From Actinopolyspora erythraea (lineage in GTDB: Bacteria; Actinomycetota; Actinomycetes; Mycobacteriales; Pseudonocardiaceae), in the NCBI RefSeq assembly GCF_002263515.1, contig NZ_CP022752.1, positions 4,340,001 to 4,404,000 of the forward strand: a stretch of 64,000 nucleotides of DNA, written 5' to 3'. Positions 29,878 through 37,421 of this stretch are shown here, piece after piece (position 1 is the first letter of the stretch; each line of letters opens with the position of its first letter). Position numbers and translations under genes: made by a program. Below the pieces are notes generated by a model. That model saw nothing but the letters and a program-made list of their open reading frames with translations. It was not told where the DNA came from and ran no database searches.

Positions 29878-31377
29878 GTGTCACCCAAACCCCTGAGACT
29901 CAAACCACTGCGGACAATCGGTTCCGCGCTGGCCCTGACCATGCTGGCCCCGGCCGTGGCCGCCGCGGGACCGCTGAACTCCGCCGGGACCGGCGATCCG
30001 GCGCACTTCGTCGTCGTGGGCCCCGAGCGCGGCGGGCTGGAACGCACCGCCGCCTCGGTGCGGGCCGCGGACGGTGAGGTCGTGCAGAGCTGGCCCGAGA
30101 TCGGTGTGCTGCTCGCCACCTCGCGCGACTCCGAATTCGCCTCGGAGGTGCGCGGCGATCCCGGCGTGCGGGCCGCGGGGGCGAGCCGCAACCTCGCCGA
30201 ACAGCTCCCCGAGAACAACGGTGAATCCGGCTCGGAGACGTTGGAGAAGCGCCGGGGCACCCTGGCAGCCGACTCCGCCGCCCGCTCGGGCGAGGACGGC
30301 GAGGAACCGCTCGCCGCCGAGCAGTGGGACATGCGGATGATCAACGCCGACGAGGCCCACGAGAACTCCGACAGCGGCGAGGGCGTGACCGTGGGCGTGC
30401 TCGACTCGGGCATCGACCCCGACCACCCCGACCTGGCGGCCAACCTGGACGCCGGCCGTTCGGTGGGCTGCACCGAGAACGGCACACCCGACCGTTCGCG
30501 GCAGGCCTGGGCCCCGACGAACAGCGGGCACGGTACGCACGTGGCGGGCACGGTCGCCGCCGCGAACAACGGGGTGGGAATGTCCGGTGTCGCCCCGAAC
30601 GCCACGCTCGTGTCGATCAGGGTCGTCAACGACGAGGGCTTCATCTACCCCGGTTCGGCGATCTGCGGGTTCATGTGGGCCGCCGAGCACGGCGTGGACG
30701 TGACCAACAGCTCCTACTTCATCGACCCCTGGTACCTGTGGTGCCAGCGCGATCCCGACCAGGCCGCCGTCGCCGAGGCGGTCCGTCGTGCGGTGGACCA
30801 CGCCAGGGGCAACGACGTGCTCAACGTCGTCGCGGCGGGCAACAGCAACTGGAACCTGTCGAAGCGGATCCACGACACCAACAGCCCCAACAACGGTGGC
30901 CCCACCGAGGACCGCTGGACGGGCAACGGGTGCCAGGTGCTCCCCGGTGAGCTGCCCGGCACGGTGACGGTCTCGGCCGTGGGCCCGGAGTCGAGCAAGT
31001 CGTTCTACTCGAACTACGGCATCGGTTCGGTGGACGTGGCCGCACCGGGTGGCGACAGCAGGCAGACCGCCGACACTCCCTCCGGCAACGGCGCCGTGCT
31101 GTCCACGCTGCCCGACGGCGAGTACGGCTTCTACCAGGGCACCTCGATGGCCTCGCCGCACGTAGCCGGGGTGGCCGCGCTGATCAGGGCGGAGCACCCG
31201 CACTGGAACGCGCGGATGGTGAACGCGGCGCTGCGCTGGCAGGCCGACACCGTGCCGTGCCCGAAGAGCTACGACACCGACGGTGACGGCGAGGACGACG
31301 CGAAGTGCCGCGGCGGCAGGACCGGCGCCGGTTTCTACGGTGCGGGCATCGTCGACGCGCTGGACGCGGTGCGCTGA
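29878..31377 (+). CDS. Secreted S8 (subtilisin-like) serine peptidase
   Basis: A 499-residue exported protease. It has a signal peptide (TIGSALALTMLAPAVAAAG), an inhibitor-like propeptide (about 40-140), and then the catalytic domain with Asp 176 (VLDSGID), His 218 (HGTHVAGT), the oxyanion region (VVAAGNSNWN) and Ser 423 (GTSMASPHVAG). An acidic DTDGDGEDDAKC segment near the C-terminus resembles a calcium loop. The GTG at 29878 follows GGGAGG by five bases; an upstream GTG at 29848 lacks this. A strong hairpin terminator follows at 31408. Confidence 0.93.
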   Translation: MSPKPLRLKPLRTIGSALALTMLAPAVAAAGPLNSAGTGDPAHFVVVGPERGGLERTAASVRAADGEVVQSWPEIGVLLATSRDSEFASEVRGDPGVRAAGASRNLAEQLPENNGESGSETLEKRRGTLAADSAARSGEDGEEPLAAEQWDMRMINADEAHENSDSGEGVTVGVLDSGIDPDHPDLAANLDAGRSVGCTENGTPDRSRQAWAPTNSGHGTHVAGTVAAANNGVGMSGVAPNATLVSIRVVNDEGFIYPGSAICGFMWAAEHGVDVTNSSYFIDPWYLWCQRDPDQAAVAEAVRRAVDHARGNDVLNVVAAGNSNWNLSKRIHDTNSPNNGGPTEDRWTGNGCQVLPGELPGTVTVSAVGPESSKSFYSNYGIGSVDVAAPGGDSRQTADTPSGNGAVLSTLPDGEYGFYQGTSMASPHVAGVAALIRAEHPHWNARMVNAALRWQADTVPCPKSYDTDGDGEDDAKCRGGRTGAGFYGAGIVDALDAVR

Positions 31378-31407
31378 CGAGCGGAGTTCGCTCGGGAAAG
31401 CACGACG

Positions 31408-31442
31408 CGGGGTCTTCTCGGACCGGTTCCGGGAAGACCCCG
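31408..31442 (+). terminator. Terminator of the S8 peptidase gene
   Basis: CGGGGTCTTC and GAAGACCCCG form a perfect 10-bp stem around a 15-base loop, 31 bases after the stop. Confidence 0.7.
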
Positions 31443-31522
31443 TTCGCGTTCCTGGCCCGGGTGACTTCCGGGCGGGCACCTCTCCCGGAGGAGATCGCGG
31501 CGTTATCCGGGGCCGACGGGGC

Positions 31523-31654
31523 TCAGCGGTGAGTTCGTCGCGGAGCCCCACCCGTTCGGACGAGGAAACAGCCGGTTCGGACGTTCTTGTCCGGACAGAT
31601 GCAGAAGTGCATCCCGCAGACGGGGCACCTTGGGGGCGTTCGGTGCTGCGGCAT
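31523..31654 (-). CDS. Possible 43-residue cysteine-rich small protein
   Basis: The ATG at 31654 has AGGAGA at ideal spacing (seven bases). The product begins MPQHRTPPRCPVCGMHFCIC, with CxxC plus a CxC four residues later and a sixth Cys near residue 29, which looks like a small zinc-binding knuckle. A second leftward frame (GTG 31748 to 31503, 81 codons, VAEACAKPDDERYSWMSNGL) overlaps it entirely. The first 32 codons of that longer frame show better codon use than its end, so the two may be adjacent small genes or a frameshifted single gene. No family was recognised. Confidence 0.35.
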   Translation of the reverse strand: MPQHRTPPRCPVCGMHFCICPDKNVRTGCFLVRTGGAPRRTHR

Positions 31655-32569
31655 ACCGATCTCTCCTCACTGCGCTGCTCGTGTGTTCCAAGCCGTTCGA
31701 CATCCACGAGTACCGCTCGTCGTCCGGCTTTGCGCAGGCTTCGGCCACGGCTCACGAACGGCGTGGTCCACGGTGCCCCGGATGACGGAACGGCTCGCTG
31801 CTCCACTGAGACGCGGGCGGCACGGCACTGGTTGCACCGGCGGGGTGCGGTTCCACTATCGGGACCTCGGGCACACCCCGCGCCGATTCCTCGCGAGATC
31901 GCCGCGCCCGCGATCGCCGGACACCGACGGAAACCGGTTCGTGGCTCAGCTGTTCGGTCACGAAGACCGCACCAGAGGGACGCTCACCAGCTTGGGAGCA
32001 GCGCCGGCGGGCCAGCCGTGCGGATACCTGCTCGCTGGAGCGGTGACCCCTGGATCGATGTCGGACTGTTCGCCGCCGTTCACGCGCACGGCGCCCTGGG
32101 CACGGCAGCGCTGATCCGGGCCGCACTGCGCACGACCGATCGTCCGATCGGCATCGCCTACGTGTCCGGCCCGATGCTCGCCTTCCGCGGCGGGCTGTGC
32201 CTTGTCCGCGGCGAAACGCTCTGAACCGCCGGTGGCGGGATCACGACAGCACCGGGTTCCCGCTCGTCCTTCGCCCCCCAGTGCTGTCGGAGCCTCCGCC
32301 CGCGAGTACTCCACCGACACCGATCCCGTCACCTGGCCCGGCCCGTGCTGGTGCGCACGTGCTCGTGCTCGGACGGCACCGGGGCCGCGCCCAGGGCCGC
32401 CCGAGAGGCCGGTGTGAAAACGGTTTGCGCCTCCGGGAACCGCCGGGCCTCGAAGAGCTCACGGGACGGTGAGCGATTCGGCACGAGAAAGCCCCTGGCT
32501 GCCACGGGGACGGCGGGGCGGGCTACCCCGGTTGCCCGGAGCACCTCCGAGAGGACCACTCCGGCCCTA
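31655..32569. other. Gene-poor stretch with probable gene debris
   Basis: No intact gene could be supported in about 900 bases. A rightward frame ending at 32224 has a protein-like end (DVGLFAAVHAHGALGTAALI then GIAYVSGPMLAFRGG) but no credible start or upstream part; it looks like the 3' remnant of a lost gene. TTCCTCGCGAGAT at about 31888-31900 is another copy of the palindromic core found in other gaps. Confidence 0.4.
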
Positions 32570-32986
32570 TCAGCCCAGCGGCCGGATGAGCACCGGTTTC
32601 GGAAGGTCTTCCGACACGAAGCACGCCGAAGCCGGAGTTTCGAGCGCCATAGGTGAACCGGGCTGTCCCGGTTCAGGAAGTCCGAGGATCGCTCGCAGCG
32701 TCCACAACGGTGAAGCGTGGTACTGATACGAGACCCGATCGGGGTTGAATACGCCGCTGTCATCCATCGTCGGCACTCGGTAGCCCGTAGCTTGGTGTTC
32801 ATCGCGCAGGATGAGCACATCCGCGCACGCCTGCCATTTGAACATGGCCGCCATAAGACAAGGCCCGTCTTCCGGTCCCCAACGAATGAGTGTCCAGTGA
32901 CGCCTACGAAGCTCGTTCAGAAGGTCTTTCAATTCGAGTGAGAAGGTCTCTCCGGGCTTCTCGAGCCTCCCGGTCAACGTCGGCAT
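32570..32986 (-). CDS. Accessory protein of unknown function
   Basis: A 138-residue soluble protein (MPTLTGRLEKPGETFSLELK, then LLNELRRRHWTLIRWGPEDG, ACADVLILRDEHQATGYRVP, SPLWTLRAILGLPEPGQP). Codon use is less G+C-rich than in the flanking chromosome, like the XRE-DUF6879 genes just upstream in the same direction (39 bases after the XRE stop). TAACGT ends six bases before the ATG, so it may also be made from a leaderless transcript. It probably belongs to the same accessory unit. No domain was recognised. Confidence 0.6.
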   Translation of the reverse strand: MPTLTGRLEKPGETFSLELKDLLNELRRRHWTLIRWGPEDGPCLMAAMFKWQACADVLILRDEHQATGYRVPTMDDSGVFNPDRVSYQYHASPLWTLRAILGLPEPGQPGSPMALETPASACFVSEDLPKPVLIRPLG

Positions 32987-33025
32987 ACAGCGACGTTAGA
33001 ACGGATGACCTTACCATTTCGAGTT

Positions 33026-33883
33026 TTAGTCACGTCCTGGCATAAAGTCATCGGCAACAGAGCCGAGTAGGTCCTTCGCGTCCTCTCCACTGAGAGCCCG
33101 TTCTCGGAAGTAGTCAAACACGTTCAGGTGATACGAGATGTCCCGGTAGTCCCGTAGGGCTACCGTCCCCGAGAGCATTTCAACCGTCACTAACCGTTCG
33201 TCGTAGACAATGAAGATGTTCAGCGGTGGAGAGCTGATATTTGCCGAGTTCGGCAGGATGGAAAGGTCAACGTTTGGCCGCTGAGCTACCTCTCTCATGT
33301 GTCGTAACTGATCGGCCATAACCGGTGCGGGTGCCTGCTTGAGCCGGACGGCTTGCTCTGTCAATAGGAAGTGAAACGAGCGGGATTCATCGTTCAATAC
33401 GTCTTGAGCGTCTAGCCGTGCGTTCACGGCACGGTCTATGTCTCGGGCGGTATCCCCCTCGATAGTCGGTGTCAGGACGCTACGGGCGTAATCAGGGGTT
33501 TGTATCAAGCCGGACGGAATGACCGGCAAGAAGTGCCGGACCGCCGAAGATGATTCGCATAGAGCTTTGATCTCGGCTTGCCGTCGCCAGATTCCTTGGC
33601 GGGCCGACGAACGAACCGAGACGTATTCGACGTTCGCCGTACGAGCGAGCGAGAGAAGATCATTAGCAACGTCGGGTGGTACCGACTCAAGACCTTGAAG
33701 AATCCGCTCTACATCGGCAACGGACGGCAAAACACGACCGGACTCAATCCGGCTGATCTTGGACTGAGACATAGCAGTACGAGCGGCTAACCTCTCCCCG
33801 GAGAGTCCAGCCGCTTTCCGTAGCTGCTTCAGCGTGTCCGCTAGGTTCTTGCGGTCGCGCTTCTCGGTATCAGGTTCGAGCAT
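33026..33883 (-). CDS. XRE family regulator with DUF5753 (Scr1-like)
   Basis: A 285-residue protein. The helix-turn-helix (LKQLRKAAGLSGERLAARTA, then SQSKISRIESGR) spans about residues 15-60. A DUF5753 domain follows (EYVSVRSSARQGIWRRQAEI, SGLIQTPDYARSVL, FHFLLTEQAVRLK, NVDLSILPNS). Actinomycetes carry many such regulators in pairs with small DUF397 or DUF6879 proteins. The ATG at 33883 overlaps the DUF6879 gene by 14 bases. The region has clearly lower G+C than the chromosome (33001-33060 holds 28 G+C of 60), suggesting transfer. Confidence 0.87.
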   Translation of the reverse strand: MLEPDTEKRDRKNLADTLKQLRKAAGLSGERLAARTAMSQSKISRIESGRVLPSVADVERILQGLESVPPDVANDLLSLARTANVEYVSVRSSARQGIWRRQAEIKALCESSSAVRHFLPVIPSGLIQTPDYARSVLTPTIEGDTARDIDRAVNARLDAQDVLNDESRSFHFLLTEQAVRLKQAPAPVMADQLRHMREVAQRPNVDLSILPNSANISSPPLNIFIVYDERLVTVEMLSGTVALRDYRDISYHLNVFDYFRERALSGEDAKDLLGSVADDFMPGRD

Positions 33884-34379
33884 TGAACTCACTGAACGGC
33901 ACGGCGTAGGCAAGCGCCGTGTCTCGCCACTTCCGGTACATCAACAGATCCGGATTCTCCCGCTGGTCTAGATTGATCAACGTCCCGTCCGGGTTGAAGT
34001 TGAGATCAACCACGGTTTCGTCATCGAACAACCAGAAGTCATGTGCCGGAAGGTCCAGCTCAAGCTCGGTCACGTCAAGGATGCGGATATCCTCCCCAGC
34101 TTGGATGTTGCCGGGAATCGACCAATCGAACTGATGCCGTTGGTACTCCGTGAAGGGCCTACGCACGACCCGGACACGGCCGATGCTCTTCCCGTCCGCA
34201 AGGTAGCCGCGTACGCGCTCGTGCCACGCGGAGTTGTAACCCTCCGGTATCGGCTTACCCGCCCGCCACTGCTCTAGCTCTTCCTGTTCACCGGGCATGG
34301 TGTAAGTCGGCTGAGTCTCGAAACGCCAGGCTGACCGCTGGCACTCCGCGAACCGCTCCCGCAGGTTCGACAGGATCAC
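33870..34379 (-). CDS. DUF6879 family protein
   Basis: A 169-residue protein with the family layout: FAECQRSAWRFETQPTY, RVRGYLADGKSIGRVRVVRR, TEYQRHQFDW, AGEDIRILDV, DFWLFDDETV and a C-terminal YRKWRDTALAYAVPFSEF. DUF6879 proteins recur beside XRE-DUF5753 regulators; the biochemical role is unknown and may be to modulate the regulator. The GTG at 34379 overlaps the stop of the preceding small gene by four bases, and its own end overlaps the regulator gene, so the three form one coupled operon. Confidence 0.85.
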   Translation of the reverse strand: MILSNLRERFAECQRSAWRFETQPTYTMPGEQEELEQWRAGKPIPEGYNSAWHERVRGYLADGKSIGRVRVVRRPFTEYQRHQFDWSIPGNIQAGEDIRILDVTELELDLPAHDFWLFDDETVVDLNFNPDGTLINLDQRENPDLLMYRKWRDTALAYAVPFSEFNART

Positions 34380-34579
34380 TTTTCAACCCCCTGGAGAGCT
34401 TCCACGGCGGCTAGGACAACTTCCGGAGGCAGCTCTACGGCTGATTCCCCGTCGCCAAGGGTGAGTCCTTCTGTACCGGTCTCCACCGGGTTCCCCTGAA
34501 CTACGGCCGTCCCCCGGTCGGAGACGTACACGGCCGGACAGTTGTCGTCTTTGCACTCGGTCACCTTGTGAAGTCTCAT
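34376..34579 (-). CDS. Small accessory protein at head of the XRE-DUF6879 operon
   Basis: A 67-residue protein: MRLHKVTECKDDNCPAVYVS, then RGTAVVQGNPVETGTEG and an acidic ELPPEVVLAAVEALQGVEK helix. Two cysteines (CKDDNC) could bind metal. It resembles the small acidic proteins that precede Scr1/WhiJ-type regulators. The ATG at 34579 is used; a GTG two codons upstream is possible. It is coupled to the DUF6879 gene by a GTGA overlap. Confidence 0.68.
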   Translation of the reverse strand: MRLHKVTECKDDNCPAVYVSDRGTAVVQGNPVETGTEGLTLGDGESAVELPPEVVLAAVEALQGVEK

Positions 34580-34618
34580 GGTCACAGCTTCGGCTAGCTG
34601 ATCGACACGGACAAGGGT

Positions 34619-35449
34619 CTACCCACGTTGTTGCATAGACGGCTGCGGCTTCGGCCAGTCGAAGGAGACAGTCACCGGAGCGTGGTCGCTCCACCGCTTG
34701 TCGTAGCTCGGTGCTCTCTCGACCCTGGCCTCCGAGGCGTGCTCGGCGAGCCGCCCGGTGGCCACGTGGTAGTCGATCCGCCATCCCGAGTCGTTGTCGA
34801 AGGCCTTGCCCCGGTACGACCACCAGGAGTACGGGCCGGGCCCCTCCGGGAACAGGCGACGCACCACGTCCACGTACTCGGCCTCGTCGAACACCCTGCT
34901 CAGCCAGGAACGCTCCTCCGGCAGGAACCCGGCCGACCTGCGGTTGTTCTTCCAGTTCTTCAGGTCGATCTCCTGGTGCGCGATGTTCCAGTCACCGCAG
35001 ACCAGCACCTCCTTGCCCTGCTGCCGCGCCCGGTCACGCAGCCGGTGCAGGTACGGCAGGAACTCCTCCATGAAGCGTTCCTTCTCGTCCTGCTTGGGCG
35101 TACCGGCCTCCCCGCTGGGCAGGTAGAGGCTGCCGACCACGAGACCGTCCAGCTCCGCCTCGGCGTAGCGGCCGCTGTCGTCGAACTCCTCGGACCCGAA
35201 TCCGATCCTGGTGGTCTCGGGTTCGGTGCGACTGTAGATGGCGACCCCGCTGCGCCCCTTGTCCGAGCTCGGCGCCAGCAGCGTGTGCCAGCCCTGTGGC
35301 GCACGCGCGGCCTCCGGAAGTTGCTCGTACTCCGCTCTGGTCTCCTGCATGCAGACCACGTCGGCGTCGGTGGCGGCCAGCCACTCGACGAACCCCTTCT
35401 TGGCGGCGGCACGCAGGCCGTTCACATTCACCGTCGAGACAGTCAGCAC
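34619..35449 (-). CDS. xthA: Exodeoxyribonuclease III
   Basis: Mg-dependent AP endonuclease and 3'-5' exonuclease for base excision repair. The 276 residues have STVNVNGLRAA (Asn), the metal ligand Glu in CMQETRAE, the YLPSGE turn, catalytic GDWNIAHQEIDL and NNRRSAGFLP, and a final SDHAPVTVSF. The conserved start (LTVSTVNVNG) favours GTG at 35449; GTG 35467 would add six residues. G+C returns to the chromosomal level here, marking the edge of the accessory patch. Divergent from the adenosine deaminase. Confidence 0.93.
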   Translation of the reverse strand: MLTVSTVNVNGLRAAAKKGFVEWLAATDADVVCMQETRAEYEQLPEAARAPQGWHTLLAPSSDKGRSGVAIYSRTEPETTRIGFGSEEFDDSGRYAEAELDGLVVGSLYLPSGEAGTPKQDEKERFMEEFLPYLHRLRDRARQQGKEVLVCGDWNIAHQEIDLKNWKNNRRSAGFLPEERSWLSRVFDEAEYVDVVRRLFPEGPGPYSWWSYRGKAFDNDSGWRIDYHVATGRLAEHASEARVERAPSYDKRWSDHAPVTVSFDWPKPQPSMQQRG

Positions 35450-35682
35450 GTCGCCGAGGATAACCACCGCCGCCGCGGGCGCCGCTTCCGGCAGCCGTCC
35501 CGGCTACGCCCTCGAACCGGAGGACCGATGTCGAGATTATCGTCTTTTCGGGAGACAGCTTTACGCCGAAAGGGCGAAAATCCGTCGCCCAGTCTGGTTG
35601 CCGTGATCATGATCGGGGATCGTCGGCGTGCCGTGTGTGTCGATCACGGCCGCTACAGTCGACTTCCCCAGGGAGAACCCTC

Positions 35683-37338
35683 ATGAACCTGCTCGGCGGG
35701 AGCGCGCGGCCCCGAACGGCCGGAAGACGCCGACGAGCTACCGGAACGGGCGGCATCGCGCTGGCGGCACTGCTGACCGCCGCTTCGCTTCCGGTGCTGG
35801 TCGCACAGCCACAGCCCGCCCAGGCGGAGACCACACCGGGCGAGCGGGCCCCGGCGTGCGCCCCGTGGGACCGGGAGTGCCGGGTGAACCGCTACCTGGA
35901 CCGGATACGCGACCGGCCGGAAAAGCTCGACGAGTTCCTGCGAACCATGCCGAAGGGAGGTGACCTGCACAACCACCTTTCCGGTTCGGTTTCCACCGAG
36001 TCGTTGATCCGATACGCCGCCGAGGACGGGCGATGCATCGACGCCGAAACCATGCAGTCCTCCCTCGCTCCGTGCACCGAGGGCCAGCGTCCGGCCTCGG
36101 ACGCGGTGAGCGATCCGGAGTTCCGCGAGCGCGTGATCGGGGCGTGGTCGATGGCCGGCTTCGAGCCGGGCGGCGAGGAGTCGGGCCACGACCACTTCTT
36201 CGCGACCTTCGGCAAGTTCTGGGCCGCCACCGAGGGACGTGACGGTGACATGCTGGCCGAGGTCGCCAGCGACCTCGCCGAGCAGAACCAGTTCTACCTC
36301 GAAACGCTGCTTTCCAGGCAGTCCGAGGCACGCGGCGAACTCGTGGAGCGCGTCGGTTTCGACCCGAGTTCCGAGCGGGAGTTCCGGCGGCTACGGGAGG
36401 TGCTGCTGCGCGAGGGCCTGCGGGACGTCGAACGCGCGGCACGCCGCCAGACCGACCGCGACTTCGCCCGCTACCGGGAACTGCTGAACTGCGGCACGCC
36501 GAGCGCCCGCCCGGGGTGCGGCGTCGAGGTCCGGCTGGACTACCAGGTGGCGCGGGCCAACTCCCCCGCGAGCGTGTTCACCCAGCTGCTGCTCGGCTTC
36601 GAGCTCGCGCAGAGCGATCCCCGCTTCGTGGGACTCAACATGGTCCAGCCCGAGGACCACGAGATCTCGCTCCGGGACTACACGCTGCACATGCGGATGA
36701 TCGACTACCTGAGTGAGCAGTACCCCGAGGTTTCGGTCAGCCTGCACGCGGGCGAGCTCGTTCCCGGCCTGGTCAAGCCCGAGGAGTTGACCCACCACAT
36801 CGACCAGGCGGTGCGGATAGCCGGAGCCGACCGGATCGGCCACGGGATCGACCTGCGGCACGAGGACGACTGGCGGGCGCTGGCCGACCACATGGCCGAA
36901 CGCGACATCCCGGTCGAGGTACCGCTGACCAGCAACTGCCAGATACTGCGAGTCTGCGGACCGGAGGAGCACCCGTTGCCCGACTACATGGCCCACGACG
37001 TTCCCTACGCGCTGGCCACGGACGACCCCGGGGTTTCGCGCAGTGACATCACGGCCCAGTACAGCCGTGCGGCCACCGACTTCGGTCTCAGCTACTCGCA
37101 GCTCAAGGCGAGCGCACGCACCTCGCTGGAGCACGCCTTCATCCAGGGGGAGAGCCTGTGGGCGAAGTCCGGGTCCCACCGGATGAAACCGGCGTGCGCC
37201 TCGGACACCCCCGGCTTCGGCAAGGCGAGCACGGCGGCGTGCGCCGAGCTGTTGGCGAGCAGCCCGAAGGCGAAGCTGCAGTGGCGCCAGGAGGCGGCGT
37301 TCCACGCGTTCGAGACCTACTACGCGGCCAAGCTGTGA
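35683..37338 (+). CDS. Secreted adenosine deaminase-like protein
   Basis: A 551-residue member of the metal-dependent adenosine/AMP deaminase superfamily. It has a basic N-terminus and signal segment (GGIALAALLTAASLPVLVAQ), so it is exported. Zinc and catalytic motifs in order are DLHNHLSGS (HxH), SLHAGE, RIGHGIDL and ALATDDPGV. The length, about 200 residues above cytosolic Add, and an inserted region after the HxH motif recall secreted ADGF-type enzymes. Five cysteine pairs could form disulfides. The likely role is extracellular adenosine deamination for salvage. AGGGAG precedes the ATG. A 22-bp hairpin follows. Confidence 0.88.
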   Translation: MNLLGGSARPRTAGRRRRATGTGGIALAALLTAASLPVLVAQPQPAQAETTPGERAPACAPWDRECRVNRYLDRIRDRPEKLDEFLRTMPKGGDLHNHLSGSVSTESLIRYAAEDGRCIDAETMQSSLAPCTEGQRPASDAVSDPEFRERVIGAWSMAGFEPGGEESGHDHFFATFGKFWAATEGRDGDMLAEVASDLAEQNQFYLETLLSRQSEARGELVERVGFDPSSEREFRRLREVLLREGLRDVERAARRQTDRDFARYRELLNCGTPSARPGCGVEVRLDYQVARANSPASVFTQLLLGFELAQSDPRFVGLNMVQPEDHEISLRDYTLHMRMIDYLSEQYPEVSVSLHAGELVPGLVKPEELTHHIDQAVRIAGADRIGHGIDLRHEDDWRALADHMAERDIPVEVPLTSNCQILRVCGPEEHPLPDYMAHDVPYALATDDPGVSRSDITAQYSRAATDFGLSYSQLKASARTSLEHAFIQGESLWAKSGSHRMKPACASDTPGFGKASTAACAELLASSPKAKLQWRQEAAFHAFETYYAAKL

Positions 37339-37363
37339 GGCACGGCCCGTTCCGGGACTGAGC

Positions 37364-37412
37364 TCCGGGAACCGGTGGCGCGTCCACAACGGACGTGCCA
37401 CCGGTTCCCGGA
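37364..37412. terminator. Bidirectional terminator, 22-bp stem
   Basis: TCCGGGAACCGGTGGC plus CGTCC on one arm pairs with the other around loop ACAAC, with a single mismatch. It lies between the convergent adenosine deaminase and MMPL genes. Confidence 0.8.
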
Positions 37413-37421
37413 ACCGCCGCG

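Noticed and set aside
31283..32224. A 313-codon rightward frame continuing from inside the subtilase gene
   Set aside because: It starts inside another gene in a different register and crosses its terminator. Only the last 50 or so codons look protein-like, so it is treated as gene debris rather than a gene.
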